From Timema cristinae (taxonomy: Eukaryota; Arthropoda; Insecta; Phasmatodea; Timematidae): a stretch of 64,000 bases of DNA. The number at the start of each line of letters is the position of its first letter. The first letter of the stretch is position 1. The notes beneath the pieces are model-generated. The model did not search any database and was not told the DNA's origin. It saw nothing but the letters and a program-made list of their open reading frames with translations. Below are positions 13,201 to 27,800 of this stretch, piece after piece. Location: NCBI GenBank assembly GCA_039000515.1, contig JBCFYV010009882.1:61910317-61974316 (forward strand). Reading direction: 5' to 3'. The translations under genes were made by a program, and so were the position numbers.

Positions 13201-16200
13201 AAGTTAAACACATATTCTTATTCAATTCTTCACAAAGGTCTTACTTCTCACCTTTCACTATCTCTCTCAACATCTTGTTGCTGATTCTTTGAAAACGTTG
13301 GAGATGTTATCAGATAAACCTAACGAGGGAAATATCTCTATATAAAAAGAGTGTTCAATAAAGTAACACTATTTAAATACTCTTTGTATTTATTGTATCC
13401 ACACGCCGGTAAAATCAACAATGACCTATGTGAAAATTGCCAAATAAAGTTAAATATGATGGATTATCCAAGAACAATAGTTGTTTATTTCTAACCAAAA
13501 ACATGTACAAGTTTCCATAATCATATACATACATTAATAATATTTGTATCATTTTATTATACCAATTTTTTCTCTTTGTTTTAGAAAATCAGAAGGCAAA
13601 TTAATACTATACTATACTATATTTATAGAGAATAACCGTTGTTCAGGATGTTTAAGACATCAGTGTTTCCATGTTTGTGAATTTTTTTTTAAATACGCCT
13701 CATGTAAGTGCTTAGATTATAAATTCAAATGACTTGAGGTAATCTATTATGTAATCTACCTTTCCAGCTTTATCTTATTCAAACGTATGGTCAGATTGAG
13801 TACATATAGCAATCATTCAGCTTGACAAAATTCTTTAAAATTGATCAACGCTTTTGACAGTTATCGAAGAACAACAATCCGGACAGACAGACGAAATCCC
13901 AAATTATTAATTTAGAACAGGAGCTGTCTACACTCTTTCAATTATAAATTCAGATAATTATTCAATTTTTAACAAAAAAAAAATTAAAATGACAGAAAGG
14001 CTCGTCTTATTCGTTTAATTTATCTGATTTTTCTCCCCAGACTTGTCAGCTAACTGGCAGACCATGGCTGCAGGAACAGAACTCTTTGCCACGATATCTG
14101 GACTTCAACCTGCAACGCATTATAAGTTTCGGGTGGTGGCCGAAAATGAACTGGGAGCGGGAGAACCGAGTGAGAATATAGTTGTGCGTACGGAAGGGGA
14201 GGCACCTACTGGTGAACCTCAGAGCCTTTCAGTCACAGCGATTGCTTCTGACCAGCTACGAGTATCTTGGACTGCGCCAGTGCAAAACCTTTGGAACGGA
14301 GAGATTTTAGGCTACTACGTTGGATACCGAGAGCATGGGTAAGTTTAGTACAATAATTATTGAAAACATAATTCTTCAATTACAGTTATACAATCATATA
14401 TATATGATAGTAAGGATTTTAATATTACAGTTAAATGATTATTATTAGTTTGGACTGTTTTGTATAAACACCGGGTCTTACTGCTCACCGGAGCTTTCCA
14501 CTTATTTACACTAATGAGGACTATATAATTGAAAATAAATGTAGCCTCATTTGCATAAAGGAAGAATAAAAAATCATTGAGGATAAACATCCGACGGAGA
14601 TTGTAATGCCAACCTTCCATCAGAAACCACCCAGTCTATTGCAGGAGTGACACCATGGATCATCTGACGATATGGGTAGAATATACACAGTAATTTTATT
14701 ACAGTAAAGATGTAAAATAGAACTTAAAAATTTGTTTGTGATTTTCTTGTATGTTTTCGATAGTTTTCCATTAGTAAGATTAAAACATAATGAGAACACT
14801 ATAGCATAACACAGATCTCATTTATAAATATTCTACAATGTTAAAACTTTCACCAGCTTGCGTGGATTAGGAGTCAAACTCATTTAATCTAATTTCCTGA
14901 TGAGGGGAAGGTCGTGATAGAATTCCGGTCGAGTGCACAGAGATTATTTTTTCCTATATTTTTTCTCACTTTCCCTTTACGCAAATATGGATAAATTTCC
15001 TCTCTATCCTAATGTCCTTCTCCATTGCAACCCACCTAGGTGGCAAAGTTATATAACACACTAGTTTTGTGTTGAGCTAGACTACTGAGGACGGGGATAT
15101 CGAGGTTCGAATCTCGGTTGGGTGAACTGGAGGAGGTTTTTTCTCAACGGTTTTCGCAAAAGTGGGTTCACTTCCTCTAAATTTAACTTTCTCAATTCCT
15201 AGCCCATTATCGTAATTAGTTCTTAAGCGTATAGCCCGAATGGGTAGTAAGACGTGGTGCTAAATAAATAAATATCCCCGGCACATTGCTTAGCTAAAAT
15301 AGAAAAAACAGGATGTTTGGTATAAGTGGTAGGGTATCATAAAGCAAACTCAAAATTTCCTTTGGAAATGTTCTCGTTTTCGCTCCTTTTTTGAGCAAAC
15401 CGTGATATAAGGGAGAGTGCTACACAGTGAGACAGATTTTTAAAAAAAAAGCATTTATTAGGAGCTATATATAATCAACTGAAGAAATTTTAGCCATTGC
15501 ATGTACAAATCTGATTATTGAGAGTATCTTGCAAACAGAATTTACTAATACACTTGAATATAAACCGGAGAAAATTAACTTTAAAAAATAATATTAGCAT
15601 TCGACTCATTGTCTACCACACCTAGTACACAGTGAGACAGTGCTGATTTATTTATTTATAAAAATTATGGCCACAATACTGAACACAAACAATGCTTCAT
15701 GACACACAAGTTTTACTGAAGCAATCAAATGTCAGCCTTAGAGAAAAAAAGTCACCGCACAATTATAAGGTCAAGCCGCACTTCAAAATTGACATATACT
15801 GACAGCCTTTTTATTTTAGTGGGCATTTGCTGAGATAGAACCAATGCAATATCCTATTTGTTTACTGAGGTCATATTTGGAATGCCTGGCATCACAAAGG
15901 CATTCGATTTCTTACTTTGGCGTAGATAAGTGACTTTAAAATCACCATCCTTCTCCATCTCCAACACAAATTTTCCAATGTAGATAACATCATTTGTGAA
16001 ACGCACATAAACATAATCATCAACATTAGGATCGGGCACTACTTCAGGAAATTGAAAAAAATATTCATCCGCTTCATAATCTAAAGAGTAGTCCAACACC
16101 ATTTCAATTTCTTTATCAGAAGAGCTATCAAAATCTTTAATGCTACATGCTAGTTTTTTCCGAAACAAGCTCTTGGAAAACTTATTTTTCCTCTTCATCT

Positions 16201-19200
16201 GGAGCTGTCTCTTCTTTTCAGCTGTCTCAGTTAACAGAGCATTTTTAGGTGTCCTGTTGAGGATTGTGCTTCTGCCCAGTTCGCGATTAGTTCTTTTCTT
16301 CCTAGGTAAATCTTTTGAAAATCACGGTATTGTTTAGGTGAAGTGAAGACATACTGAGCTTCATCTGTAGCCATACCTGAATATTGTTTGTTAGACTAAG
16401 CATCAGTTGCAGAAGCATTAGGTTCTGTAGTGCTGAAAGTAGCCATCGGGGTTTCGGGTTGATATGTCACTGCTGACATGAGTTAGTCACAATCTTGAAC
16501 TGCGTCTATATTGAGAGGATAGATGCCACTGTTAGTAAAGACTGCCATGATGTTGCTGGGCGTCATTACAGTTGTATGTGCTTCACTGACACATTCAGCA
16601 ACCTGGTATATTGACATGGTTGTACCTGGTTCCCAGAGCATCCATGCATCAACGGCCATGTTTTAGAGCGCTTTAAAGGTTCCAAAAACTCATAAATCGA
16701 GGAGCTAGAATTTGTGACTGCTATGTGGTGGTAAGGTGAGAACTGTAACGCCTGCCTCCTCTGCCATATCAATGACATCGATGGACATGTGACTCTCATG
16801 ATTGTCACATATTAAAAGTAAGTGTGTCTCCTTTGTGCTGTGTGAATGCTTTATGAAATGTTTCATAACTTGTTGGAACAGCTCAGATGTCATCCACCCA
16901 GTACAGCTCGCAAGATCCAAAGATCCCCGTGGTGTTCCATTTAACATGTGAATTTTTCCTTGGAAAGACAAAAGCTGGAGGTGGAAATGTTCCTCTAGCA
17001 TACACGATGGTTGCAACTGTCACTAGTTCACTCCCTTTACCAATCGTACATTGGTTTAACTGCGTAACACCTTTCTTTGTTATTATCATCTGGGGTTTCT
17101 GCAAAGAAGTAACATCAGTTTTATCAACGTTGAACACACAAAATGCATCAGGCAATTTAGGGTTTTCGCTGAGCATTTTGAAAAAATGATCGAAAAATAT
17201 GTTTACATTGTCGAATTGAACGACGTCAGTCTTGATAAACTGCACCCCTCTGATTTCCTTATGCAGAGACTGTTGCTTCGATGTAGGAAACACTTCAGCC
17301 ATTCTACATCTGCAGACTTTGAAGCCTCCCAGGTCTCTGGACATTTTATGTTATTCTTCTATGCAATTTCATAGGCCAGTATTCAAACAGCAGTTGTTGA
17401 AAATCCATAGCACATTCTATTGTATGTTTCAATCTATCCTGCAAGATAATATTCTTTTTCCTCAGTAAATATCTGACGGACATTGCAATGTGGCTGCATT
17501 AGTATATCAACATCTGAATTATCTTTCTGTTTCTTTACATATCCATACAACGTTTGAAAGGGGACATTCTGTTTTTAAATGTTTGCCTAATAGAATATTT
17601 TTCCTGAAGGACTAATTCCACTGCTGCAGCATTTGTTCTTCTCCAATTTTTCCGATTTTCTTTGACACATTGCTAGGCCTTACCATGATTATGATGCAAA
17701 AAAATTAAGTACCATAAAATATATAAATTATATTAACATGTAAATTAAATACATTTTTAAAGCCTGGGCACCCCTATAACATTTTCCAGAAGGGGGGGGG
17801 GGAAGGAACATACAGAATCAAATTCTACTCCAAGAACCTTGAGGGGACAGAAATTTCTGTTCAATAAATCCAGGGTTCACTATATTAATTTAAGATTATA
17901 TTTACAGGTAAGTGGAAGATCCGTCTATTTTCGTTATATCCGAGGTTCGCTCAAATTCGGATTGATTCTAGAGGGGTTTGACTGCGTATTATGATATTAA
18001 AATATTAGTTTCTTTTCTATACCCAGAGCCCTGCGTTTGTGGAGATCGCGATAGTTCGCGAATGTTAGATATGGCATTTTTTCTTACAGATGTTCACATT
18101 TCAGGTTACCCTGATTGCAAATATATGCTCAGAATTGTCGCGATAATTCGCGAAATCGGCATTTTAGCGCGATTTTAAACGATGTCTGCGATAATCGTGA
18201 TTTAGTCGCGATTTTCGGCACTCGCGTTAATATTCTGGGATATTGAAAAATAAATATTTTAAGTTTGAAAATTGCATTTTTAATTTTCGGAGGTCCCTTT
18301 TTTCGATCATGCTTGTACCACTCCCTTCTTGTCCGACACGCTGGCGTCGCATGGCAGGGTTGTTTTCGTTCTTGGGAAAAACCAAGGTCAGTACCGCTAG
18401 CTAGCTGTTACATAGGAACGCTGCTATTGCTTCTCTACGTTAGCTATGAAGAGAGTCTTAGCAACATTCCAAGCACGCGGTCAGCACGTGGCTTGTTGGG
18501 TAGGATCGCTAGCCATCAGTTGCCTGCATAACGGTGAATACTAACGTGTGTGTAAGCTGTGGAGTGAGTCTTCTAAATAAATACCCAGCACGCCCTGCAA
18601 GCCAGTGCAAATTGATTTATTCGCGCGTCGCTGTGGTGTCGAGTGTCGAGAAGAGTTTGAAGAAGATTTTGGTAAAGAAAGGTTGTCGTGTTGAGTGTTA
18701 TGGGTCGGAGAGGAAAGGAGGTCAGTGCGGCATCAAGAGCCTTATAATATAAGAAGAATGGGTTTTATGTGCACGACCGCGATGTAATTATGTGTAGAAT
18801 ATGCAACTTTATGGTTGAGTGGTCGCGGAAAGATTCATGCGAAAAACATGTGGCGTCAAAAAATCATGTTTTGCTTGAAGGCAAACCGTCGACATCTACA
18901 CTGCAAACATCTATTGTGAGTTCGTTGGGAAACCAGCAGAAGGCCAAAGAGCAGAAATGAATACATAATGGACACTACTGCGATGCTGTTGAAGGTAAGC
19001 ATTTTACTGAAGTTTCAAGCTTTATTAGGGCTACATTGTTTACTAGGGCTACTGATACTGCGATAGGCCCTAGACTTTTGGTTTGTAAAATAGGCTAAAT
19101 ATATCCTAGTGTGAAAGAGCTTCTGCATTTCTGGTTATTACTAGGCCTAGCAAGTTTGGGTGGTAGGGCCTAGGCCTAGTCCTACCAGGCGCATGGAGGC

Positions 19201-22200
19201 GCCCTATTAAACGTGATCTGACTGATCTCATTGGCTGCTAGTCCGGTTACCATTGAAACCTGGTTGTTAGTCGTCAGCTAAATATTTAGTCGGATTTTGA
19301 GCGTAAATTTGTAGACCCTAGCTGAGATTTCAAGCATAGTAAGAACAATAGGGTAAAAACATAGTAAGAATAACAAAACACTTGTCTCTGTTGGAGCCTG
19401 GGCTTAATATATTTAACCCCCAGACATTATGTGGTGGGTCGACAACTAGGCTTATCTAGCCTACTTTAGGCGACCCCTGTATTCTGGGGGAGCCTACAAT
19501 AGGCATAGGTTTACTATCACGCGTGTCGAGATTTAATATTATGGGCTGACTATGCCCTAGGCTCCTACCCTTAGTGTAAACTTGTAATAATAAAGTAGTC
19601 TTGAGGTATGAAAATTGAAAGATAAATAAATAGTAGGCCCCTAAGGATACACTTGTTTTTGTTGAGTCAACAATTTATCTATTTAAGTGTCAATCATACA
19701 TTCTGCACAAAGTAAGGCCACTGAAGACTTATTGCAATAATGTAGATCCTACAAATGATGCATTGTAGCCTCGAGACCCTACCTGTTAAAAATAAAGGAG
19801 TAAATTACAATGTGACTGAAAAGTTTCATTTTCTGTCTACAGGCAAACATCCCCATTGAAAAAATGGACCATTCCACCGTCAAGTCATGGATGGGAAAAT
19901 ACGTCCGCGGTTCCGGCGACCTACCCAGCGCTAACCAACTACGGCGCGAGTATGTACCGAGGTGTGGGGAGGCCGTGAAAGCAGAGATTAAGGCCCATCT
20001 GGAGGGGAAGCCAGTTGTTATCTTTTACGACGAGACCAACGACCGGAATGGGAACTGTGTCTTTGCCGTACTCCTGGGGACTTTAGAAGGAGGAGTCACG
20101 CAGCAACTGTACATGGGGTCCTTCAGCTACCTGGATGCTGCCAACTCGACCAATTGTGTTAGGGCAATCCTTGACACAGTGCGCGAACTGGACATCGGTT
20201 ATTCCAGTGTGTTTGATATTTGCACAGACAGTGCGCCATACATGATTTTGTGCGCCAGTACTCTCCAGACGGTTTTTGGGGACCAGTTCATGCCCTTTAC
20301 CTGCTGGTGCCATAAACTAAATTTAATAGGCGAAATTTGGCAGGCCAACCTACGGGACTTGAATAATGTTGTTGCCAAGCTGAAAGGCATATTCCGAAAT
20401 GCCCGTAAATTGAAGAGGCAGTATAAGCTGCACCTGGAAGAAAACTTTCCCCTATTGCCCCCAAACCTCTCCCCGATTCCCGTCCTTACCCGTTGGTCCA
20501 GCTGGTTTAACAGTGTGTAATACATCAGCTCGTATTTAACAGCTATACACAGCTTCCTGGAAGAGAAGAAGGACAGTCTGTCTCCATAAGGACAAAGCCT
20601 TCTTGAACTGTTAAAACCCGGCTTCTTAAACTCCGTTGAAGTACAGGCAGTATTTTTATGTGAGAACTGTGCGGTGATCACAAACCCCATTGTTGAACTA
20701 CAGAGTAAGTCAGCTCCAAAGGCTCACCTGCTATTTGCAAGGCTGGAAGCTGTTTTTACAAAATGTGACTTGGTCAGCAAAGGCCACTTTGGAGGAAAAG
20801 TGAACTTATTGTTGGGTGCGCTCCCGTTCAAGAAGAAGGAAGATATAGTGATTATTTTGAAGATGTGTGGATCGAAGTCGCACATGAAGTTGTAAAAATA
20901 TGTCGACTCGACCGATGCCAACAAGTTGTTTGGGGAAGTGAGGGTTTTGAAGGCCGTCAGCTATCTTTTTAATCCCTCCAATATTCTAAGTAGGAGTACG
21001 CCTAGCATAGAGCAGGTCAAGATTGATTTTAAAGTACTGCCCTTTTTTGTCAACTACGGTGGACATTTGTCTTTTTTCTTCATTGAAATGTGTAAAAAAT
21101 TGAAAGTTTTGATGGAAGAGAGTGATGGCATCGAAAGTTTAAAAATTGAGAATGTGCTGCTAGGGCTGAAGACAGACAGTATGTTCAGTGACTTCGCAAC
21201 AAAGTGTTTGCAAGCGTTGTGGCTGCCGATTTCAAATGCAGATTCAGAACAATATTTTTCTAGGTATAGTTTAGTAGTAACAGACCGCAGATCCACAATG
21301 AAAGTGGATAACATTGTTACCAGCTGCATGTTGCAGTTTGGTGATGTTGAGTAGTTATTTTGTATTTTTCTAACCTAAATTGAGATTTAAAAATATAGTC
21401 ACAATTTTTGTGAAGTAACAAGATGATTTTTGGGTAATATTTTGTCTTGTTGACTTGTACATACTTTTCCCGGACCAGCTGCCGCTAAATCTTACTTTTT
21501 TAATAAGTTGACAGCACATTTTTTTGCGTACTAGTGTTTTTTTACCGTTTTGTCCAAACAAAATGTAATTATTGGTTTTCACTTCAATATGTTTAGTTTA
21601 CCTGTTTCAAACATTGTCCTGGAAGTCTAGTTTTAACCCAACAAAGTCACCTTAATCACGAAAGTTTGGTAAAAACCACTTTTTTAACGCTTTTGTCTTA
21701 ATTCGATAATTTCGTTGCAAAAATAGGATTTTTGTAATTCATCGCTTATTCACCGCTTTTGGGAAACTTAAAAACGAAATTGGGCTTTTTTATTCACCAT
21801 AAAAGCAGGGCTCTGTCTATACCTATATAGCAATATTTTATGATATAAATTTCTTTATATTGTATAACTGTAAATGGAAAAACATAATTAAATAATATGA
21901 AATTACAGTTGATTAAAATATACCTAATATTCAAAATTGAGAAAATTCGTAATACTAAATAACTCCAAAAAACTTTTCAAATCCATTGAAGGGAGACAAG
22001 TGCCCCCTATCTATGGGTGCCCGTGTCTAAAAGATATAAAAGTATATTAATGTAACATTTAATCCATATTTTTCATTATGGAATACATATTGTAGTAATG
22101 GTACACAGCGTTCTATGTGTCACTGTGTACCACGTCTATTTGTTGGAAAAAAAATTGTTACATACCTCTTCCTTCGGCTTTGTTCGAGTTAGATCCTTGG

Positions 22201-25200
22201 TATTAAGTGGAGAAATAGTGCAGCATATGTATGATATTCGAACTAAAATACTACATACAACTATACTGAATATATATGATCTGTAACAGAGTTAAATGAG
22301 TAAATTTCAGGTTCGAAAAAGTAATTTCTTTTCGTAACGTCCAAACGACACAGCATCCAAGCTTGAAATTTGGTCGGTGAACACTCCAAACAAAGCATCA
22401 CTGAACAGCTTGACATCTAGTGGTACAGACACAAACTTCGTTTTAAAAGCTTCTCTGTTTCACTTTGTACCACTCTCACTTACTGAGTAAAAACACGTAT
22501 TTTTTTTACTACTTTGGGAGGTATTCACAGGACATTATTTTATTTTGTAGATCGAAGGTCATTAACAGGCTTGAGTTTTCACTGAAAGCAACACTCAGCC
22601 AAATAAACTTGGTATTAAATATTGTGCCCTGAGCTGATAGAGATTTGCCCAACTGCAGAATTAAGGACGAACCACAAACATATTGCAGCATTTTGACCAA
22701 AATCCATCAACAAGTACCCGAAGATCTGATTCTGTGATAGGAATTTCACTCACAACCATATGGAAGACACACTCACCCTATGGACGTTATCTATACCACC
22801 TTCAGAGTGTCTATTATTTACTGTAGGAAAATTTATCACGTAGTAAAGCAGTGTGCGATTGGTTTACAAACAAAACTGTTAGCCATACACCCGCTTTGGT
22901 GGCCGCATGTCCAAAGGCGCTACTCTTGCTATAGACTAGACTGCCGATGAAGGAGAGATCATGGCTCAATCCCATTCTGGTGTACTGAGGGTGATTTTCC
23001 ATAAGTGGTTTCCCATTCTCTCTCTATCTCTCTTTCTCTCCATACAGATGTGGGTAAACATCTTCTAAATTCAACCTTCCCTATCCCTATCCCATTATTG
23101 CAATTAGCACATAAGCACACAACCTCATTGTGTAGTAAGACGTGGTGCTAAATTAATATATATAAACCCACGTTTTCCACAAAGTTGTTCAGATGAAGAC
23201 ACATTTACCAGACATTGTATTTTCAATCAAAGGAATAAACATGTTTGGTCACATGTGAATCCTCTGGCGATTCGTGAACATGGTTTTTAGTGTAATACGT
23301 GGATAGAGATAATATACAACAATTTTATTGACCCCACTTTTTACCACCACTCTTGAATGCCATGAAGACATTCCTTTGAATATGAGAGTGAACTCCTGGT
23401 TTCAACTGAATGGATGTCCTGCTCACTATTCTTGAGGTCCTTGGCAGGGACTTAGTACTCATTTTCCTGTAGTATAGATCGATCGTGCCGAAACTGTGGC
23501 TTGGTCTCTACATTCACCTTACTTTTCGCCATTATATGTTTTGTGTGGAGTTCTCTCAAACCAAATTCTATGAAGTTCGTGTTAATGACCTTAAATAATT
23601 ATTAAAATAATGATAGCGCAAGCGTGCAAAGAAACAACAGACGCGCAATGTCGGTCAGCCACTCGTTCTGTCATTGATAGGGGCAATGCTTGTCTCAGCT
23701 CTGGAGGGCGTCGTTTTGAACAAAATTAATAAAAAAAATTAAATATTTTATTTAGTATTTATTTTGTTTAGTTTAAAGCCTTTTGCGAGAAAAGGAAGCG
23801 AAAATTAGCAAATCCCCAAAAGGCATTTTAAATTCGTTTGTTTATCCCATACCACTTCCAAAAAATTGGCTGTTTAACCTGGTAACACCCTATATATTCT
23901 TATATCCTGAATGGGTAGTAAGATGCGGTGGAAATAGTTTTTAAAGAAACTGTAGGTCAATCTCATCCCAATGAAATCAATTATTTCCACCATATAAGTT
24001 TCATTAAAATGAGATTTGATTATAAATTGCAATCTTTTAAGCAACCAAATTGGATTGTAATTGTTTTAAGTTTTAATATAATTTTCTTTTTAGATTAGGC
24101 AGGGCAGGAGGATATAACTTTACAACTGTATCTGCAAAAAGTAGTGGCTCTGGTGCTGCACTTTTGACCGGTCTAAAGAAATACCGGAAATATGGCGTTG
24201 TAGTTCAAGCTTTCAATGAAAAAGGACCAGGTCCTACGTCAAACGAAGTAATTGCTCAGACTCTTGAAGACGGTAAGATATATTTTTTACTGTACTTCTT
24301 AGTTTCCTAGTTTAAAAAGTGGTAACAAAACCAGAGCTCTATAAATTAAAATGTGCCTAGACAATGACTCGATTAACTAAATTATATGTGAGTTTTAAAC
24401 ACACAAAGAAAGGCTTAAATCTTTATTTAGAGGAAACTTTATTATTACTATAGCTAAACACAGTATAATCTTCACATATTAATTTATAGTTTGGTAAAAT
24501 ACATATAAAACAATAGAAATATTGTGCTACCATGTAACATAAATCTTACATTTTTTACTCTAACTACATACTTTAATTGAGTAAAACAGGTTTTGGAGGC
24601 TTAAAAGTAATTAAATTGTTACTTAGATGTGTATGAAATTTTGATAATTTTATAGCACATGTAATATTTATTTCAAATCTATCATAGTTGGATTGAATAC
24701 ATTTTAAAGATATTTAAAAAATGTATTTTTATTATTATTGTTGTTGTGTAGAAAAAAAATTATATAGTCTAGCTTATTTAACAAATATGGTCAAAATCTT
24801 ATAATTTTGATTTGTTATTTGCAAGCGTATCTCATAGGTTGCTAGCAGCACCAGCAAGGCTTTATATAATTGTACTTCCTACTAGAATAATTATTCATTT
24901 GACTAAACACACACACACACAACAAAGAAGTGGGCTAGAGTAGGGTTGTTTTCTTTAATGGGTAGTCTTGTTACAGAATGGGAGGAAATGACTTTCTAGT
25001 AGCATAACCCTGTCACGTTTTACTTGCCTTAGCAACGGCTAATGACCGTCCCAGTGTTATTAAAAATGCTAGAGTAATGTATTTAATTGCTTCCAAAATT
25101 TTAAACGCAAATTCATAAAAAAAAAAAAAATTAATTTGAACATCTTCAATAACGTATTTATATAGCATGTGCCTGCATGTAAATATAGCAATAATAATCC

Positions 25201-27289
25201 CATGGAAGGCTTATACACATTTCAGGAAGATAATTTCAATTTTGTTGTTTGAAAAAATTGGATATCATTTAAATATTTGCAAATGGGGATATCTAGTTCA
25301 GACTTTTGTATAACTGGTATTGTTCTCAAGGGTTTGTTATGGATGATAGGTAAAAAAAACTTTCAATTATTGTAGAACCATTATATAATAATTTTAATTA
25401 TCAATATTTATATCATATTTAGCAGTATAATATTTAATTTAACAGTTTATTTTTATAAATCCAATTGTAAAATAAGTGATCTTGTTCACACTAATAAAAA
25501 ATTACAAACACCCACATGTATGCAATGCACACTATAGCTATAATCTTATTACATTACTATTTCCTATGCCATAAGATTATTAAAGTTTGCACCCCATCTT
25601 ACTATCCATCAGGGTTATTTGTGTGTAGCTACATAAATGACGTAAAAATTTTATGTAACACTCATGATATCTATATTTTTTAAATATATTTGTTATAATA
25701 TTAGTTAGCAAAGACTTTCATCGCTAAGTACTAATAAATATATATATATATGTATATATATATTTACGTTTACCACATAGATTATTAGAGACTTGTTGGT
25801 TAAGAAATGATAGAGTGAATATAAAAAGTGATCCCGCATTATCATGGAGAGAAAGTATTAAAACCTCAGTTAAAATTCATATTTTAAAATTCACCCTGTA
25901 TGTACTGTACATACATGGATGAAATTTTAACTAGCATTTCAATATATTACATTATATTAAAAGTACATTTGTAATCTTTCAGTGCCAACCGCACCAGCCT
26001 TGGAAATAAAGTGCTTGGCCCAAAGTCCACAAAGTCTAAGTGTTAGCTGGCAGCCTCCACCTCAGATTTTTCAAAATGGTATTATTCAAGGCTATAAGGT
26101 CTACTATGAAAACATGAATGAATGGCCTACTGGTAAACACAAATTATCTAATCATGTTTTTATTCTTTGTCATTTCGAATTACATAATGTAACTTAATTA
26201 TTAGAAAACAAATTAATTTAATCCATGGTCAACATAAGGTTATTAATCTGTATGTTTAACTAAGAATATTTTTTTAACCTCTTAGTATGTCTAATTTTAT
26301 GTCAAATATAGTCTATTTTTAACAATATTTTAGCTAATATAGTATTTCTAACTTAATTCCTCCCTTTACCATGCCATTTAAAACGTTTAGTTTAAATTCA
26401 CTAGGGTAAAATGAGTACTATATGAACTTACTATCTATGAACATTTTATACTCTTATACTGTACCTGTTTAAATAACCTAATTGAAACTTATGCTTTTTA
26501 TATGACCTTTAAGTACCAATAATAACAATGATAATTTTTCATCCGTAATATTTCTCATATAACATAATGATCATATAATTCCCTGTATCTGGGCAATTCT
26601 TTCATATAATAGCCCCAATCAAGCTACGGAAATGGAAAAATACTAAGACTGTGAACGTGATTATTATATTAGTGTGGTAATTTCTATTGATATTGTATGG
26701 TGTTTTAATTTGTATTTTGTAGGTCACATTGAAGCTGAGACAAAAGTAACTTCAGAGATAAATACAGAACTGCATGGTCTACAGAAATATTCCAACTATA
26801 GTATTCAAGTTTGGGCATATACCAAAATTGGTGATGGGGTTAAAAGCAATCCTATATTTTGCGTAACGGACGAAGATGGTAAGGAATAATTAAGGGGGAG
26901 TTTAAGAATTAAGTAAGCAGATTGTTTGCCATTTTGGATCCCTTCCCCACCATAAAAATAAGTAAAGGCATGACCCACTCAGCTTTTTTTTGTTTACGTT
27001 ATATTTGCTGACATTTTTGTCATTTGTTTAGATGAATAACCATTACTTCTTACGCAATTAATAAATTTCTGGTAATTATTAACGGAGATGAATAAGTAGC
27101 TGGAGTGAAATAGTTCACAATAAACACTGTTTTAAAATTAATTTAAATGTATTGTGCTGAAATGGTAAAATTAAAAAGTAGGCAATGTTTTTAAATCAGT
27201 TAAAACTTAATTGAAATTATAAAAAGTTATTAGTGAATACATTAATTATTATATTGCGTATAACCCGAACGGGTAATAAGACGCGGTGC

Positions 27290-27342
<53 letters not shown>

Positions 27343-27756
27343 TATTATAGTAATTAAGAATCTCTTAAATTACCGTACATTTAATCTAATGAACAATGCT
27401 CTTGAATCCACGTCTTGACACTTTTAACTATTATGAGTCCATTTGGCCTGGCTGGGTCACCTCGCCATTCTTACCCGGCTCTCATTGTCTTACGTAAGAA
27501 CTGTTCTTACCCTCCTTCCTCCTTGTCAGCAAATATGAGTAAAACAGGAATCTCAAAATCCAAATATATATTTTATAATTTTGTAAATTGAATTCAGAAC
27601 GTGTACTGGTGATTTAAAATACATTAGAGTTATTATCATTTACTAATTAATAATTAGGTGATTGTTCTAATGTTTTATTGAACAATGTATAGTAAAATAT
27701 TTGAATTAGATAAAATATTAAATTATGAATGCCAATTTTCACTTAAATCAGTCAAT

Positions 27757-27800
<44 letters not shown>

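Larger units (their letters stand above)
15410..22480 (-). mobile_element. Pogo/Tigger-type DNA transposon, interrupted by a hAT element
   Basis: The left end 15410-15435 and the reverse complement of the right end (22480 inwards) match at 22 of 26 positions, starting AG(G/T)GAGAGTG and ending AGTGA(G/A)ACAG. Each end is flanked by TA (15408-15409 and 22481-22482), the duplication expected for this superfamily. Second internal copies of the TACACAGTGA-type motif lie at about 15630 and 22118. The transposase is on the - strand at about 15850-17690. Without the nested hAT and its duplication the element is about 3.27 kb. Confidence 0.8.
14339..24093 (+). other. Dscam intron, 9.8 kb, transposon-filled
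   Basis: In order it holds a SINE (15040-15274), a Tigger element (15410-22480) with a nested hAT element (18024-21815), a second SINE (22890-23165), a mariner-like remnant (23190-23895) and a SINE tail (23895-23932). Nothing was recognised in 14339-15040. At 17940-17985 a string ending GAGGGGTTTGACTG resembles a terminus of another pogo-type element. Confidence 0.85.

Noticed and set aside
15041..15120. tRNA gene
   Set aside because: Box A and B are present but the stems do not fold as a tRNA, and the body and tail identify a SINE.
16887..17374. + strand open frames at 16887-17189 and 17186-17374
   Set aside because: They are antisense shadows of the Tigger transposase on the - strand.
20083..21329. 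- strand open frames across the hAT gene
   Set aside because: They are antisense to the hAT transposase, whose + strand frame carries the family motifs.
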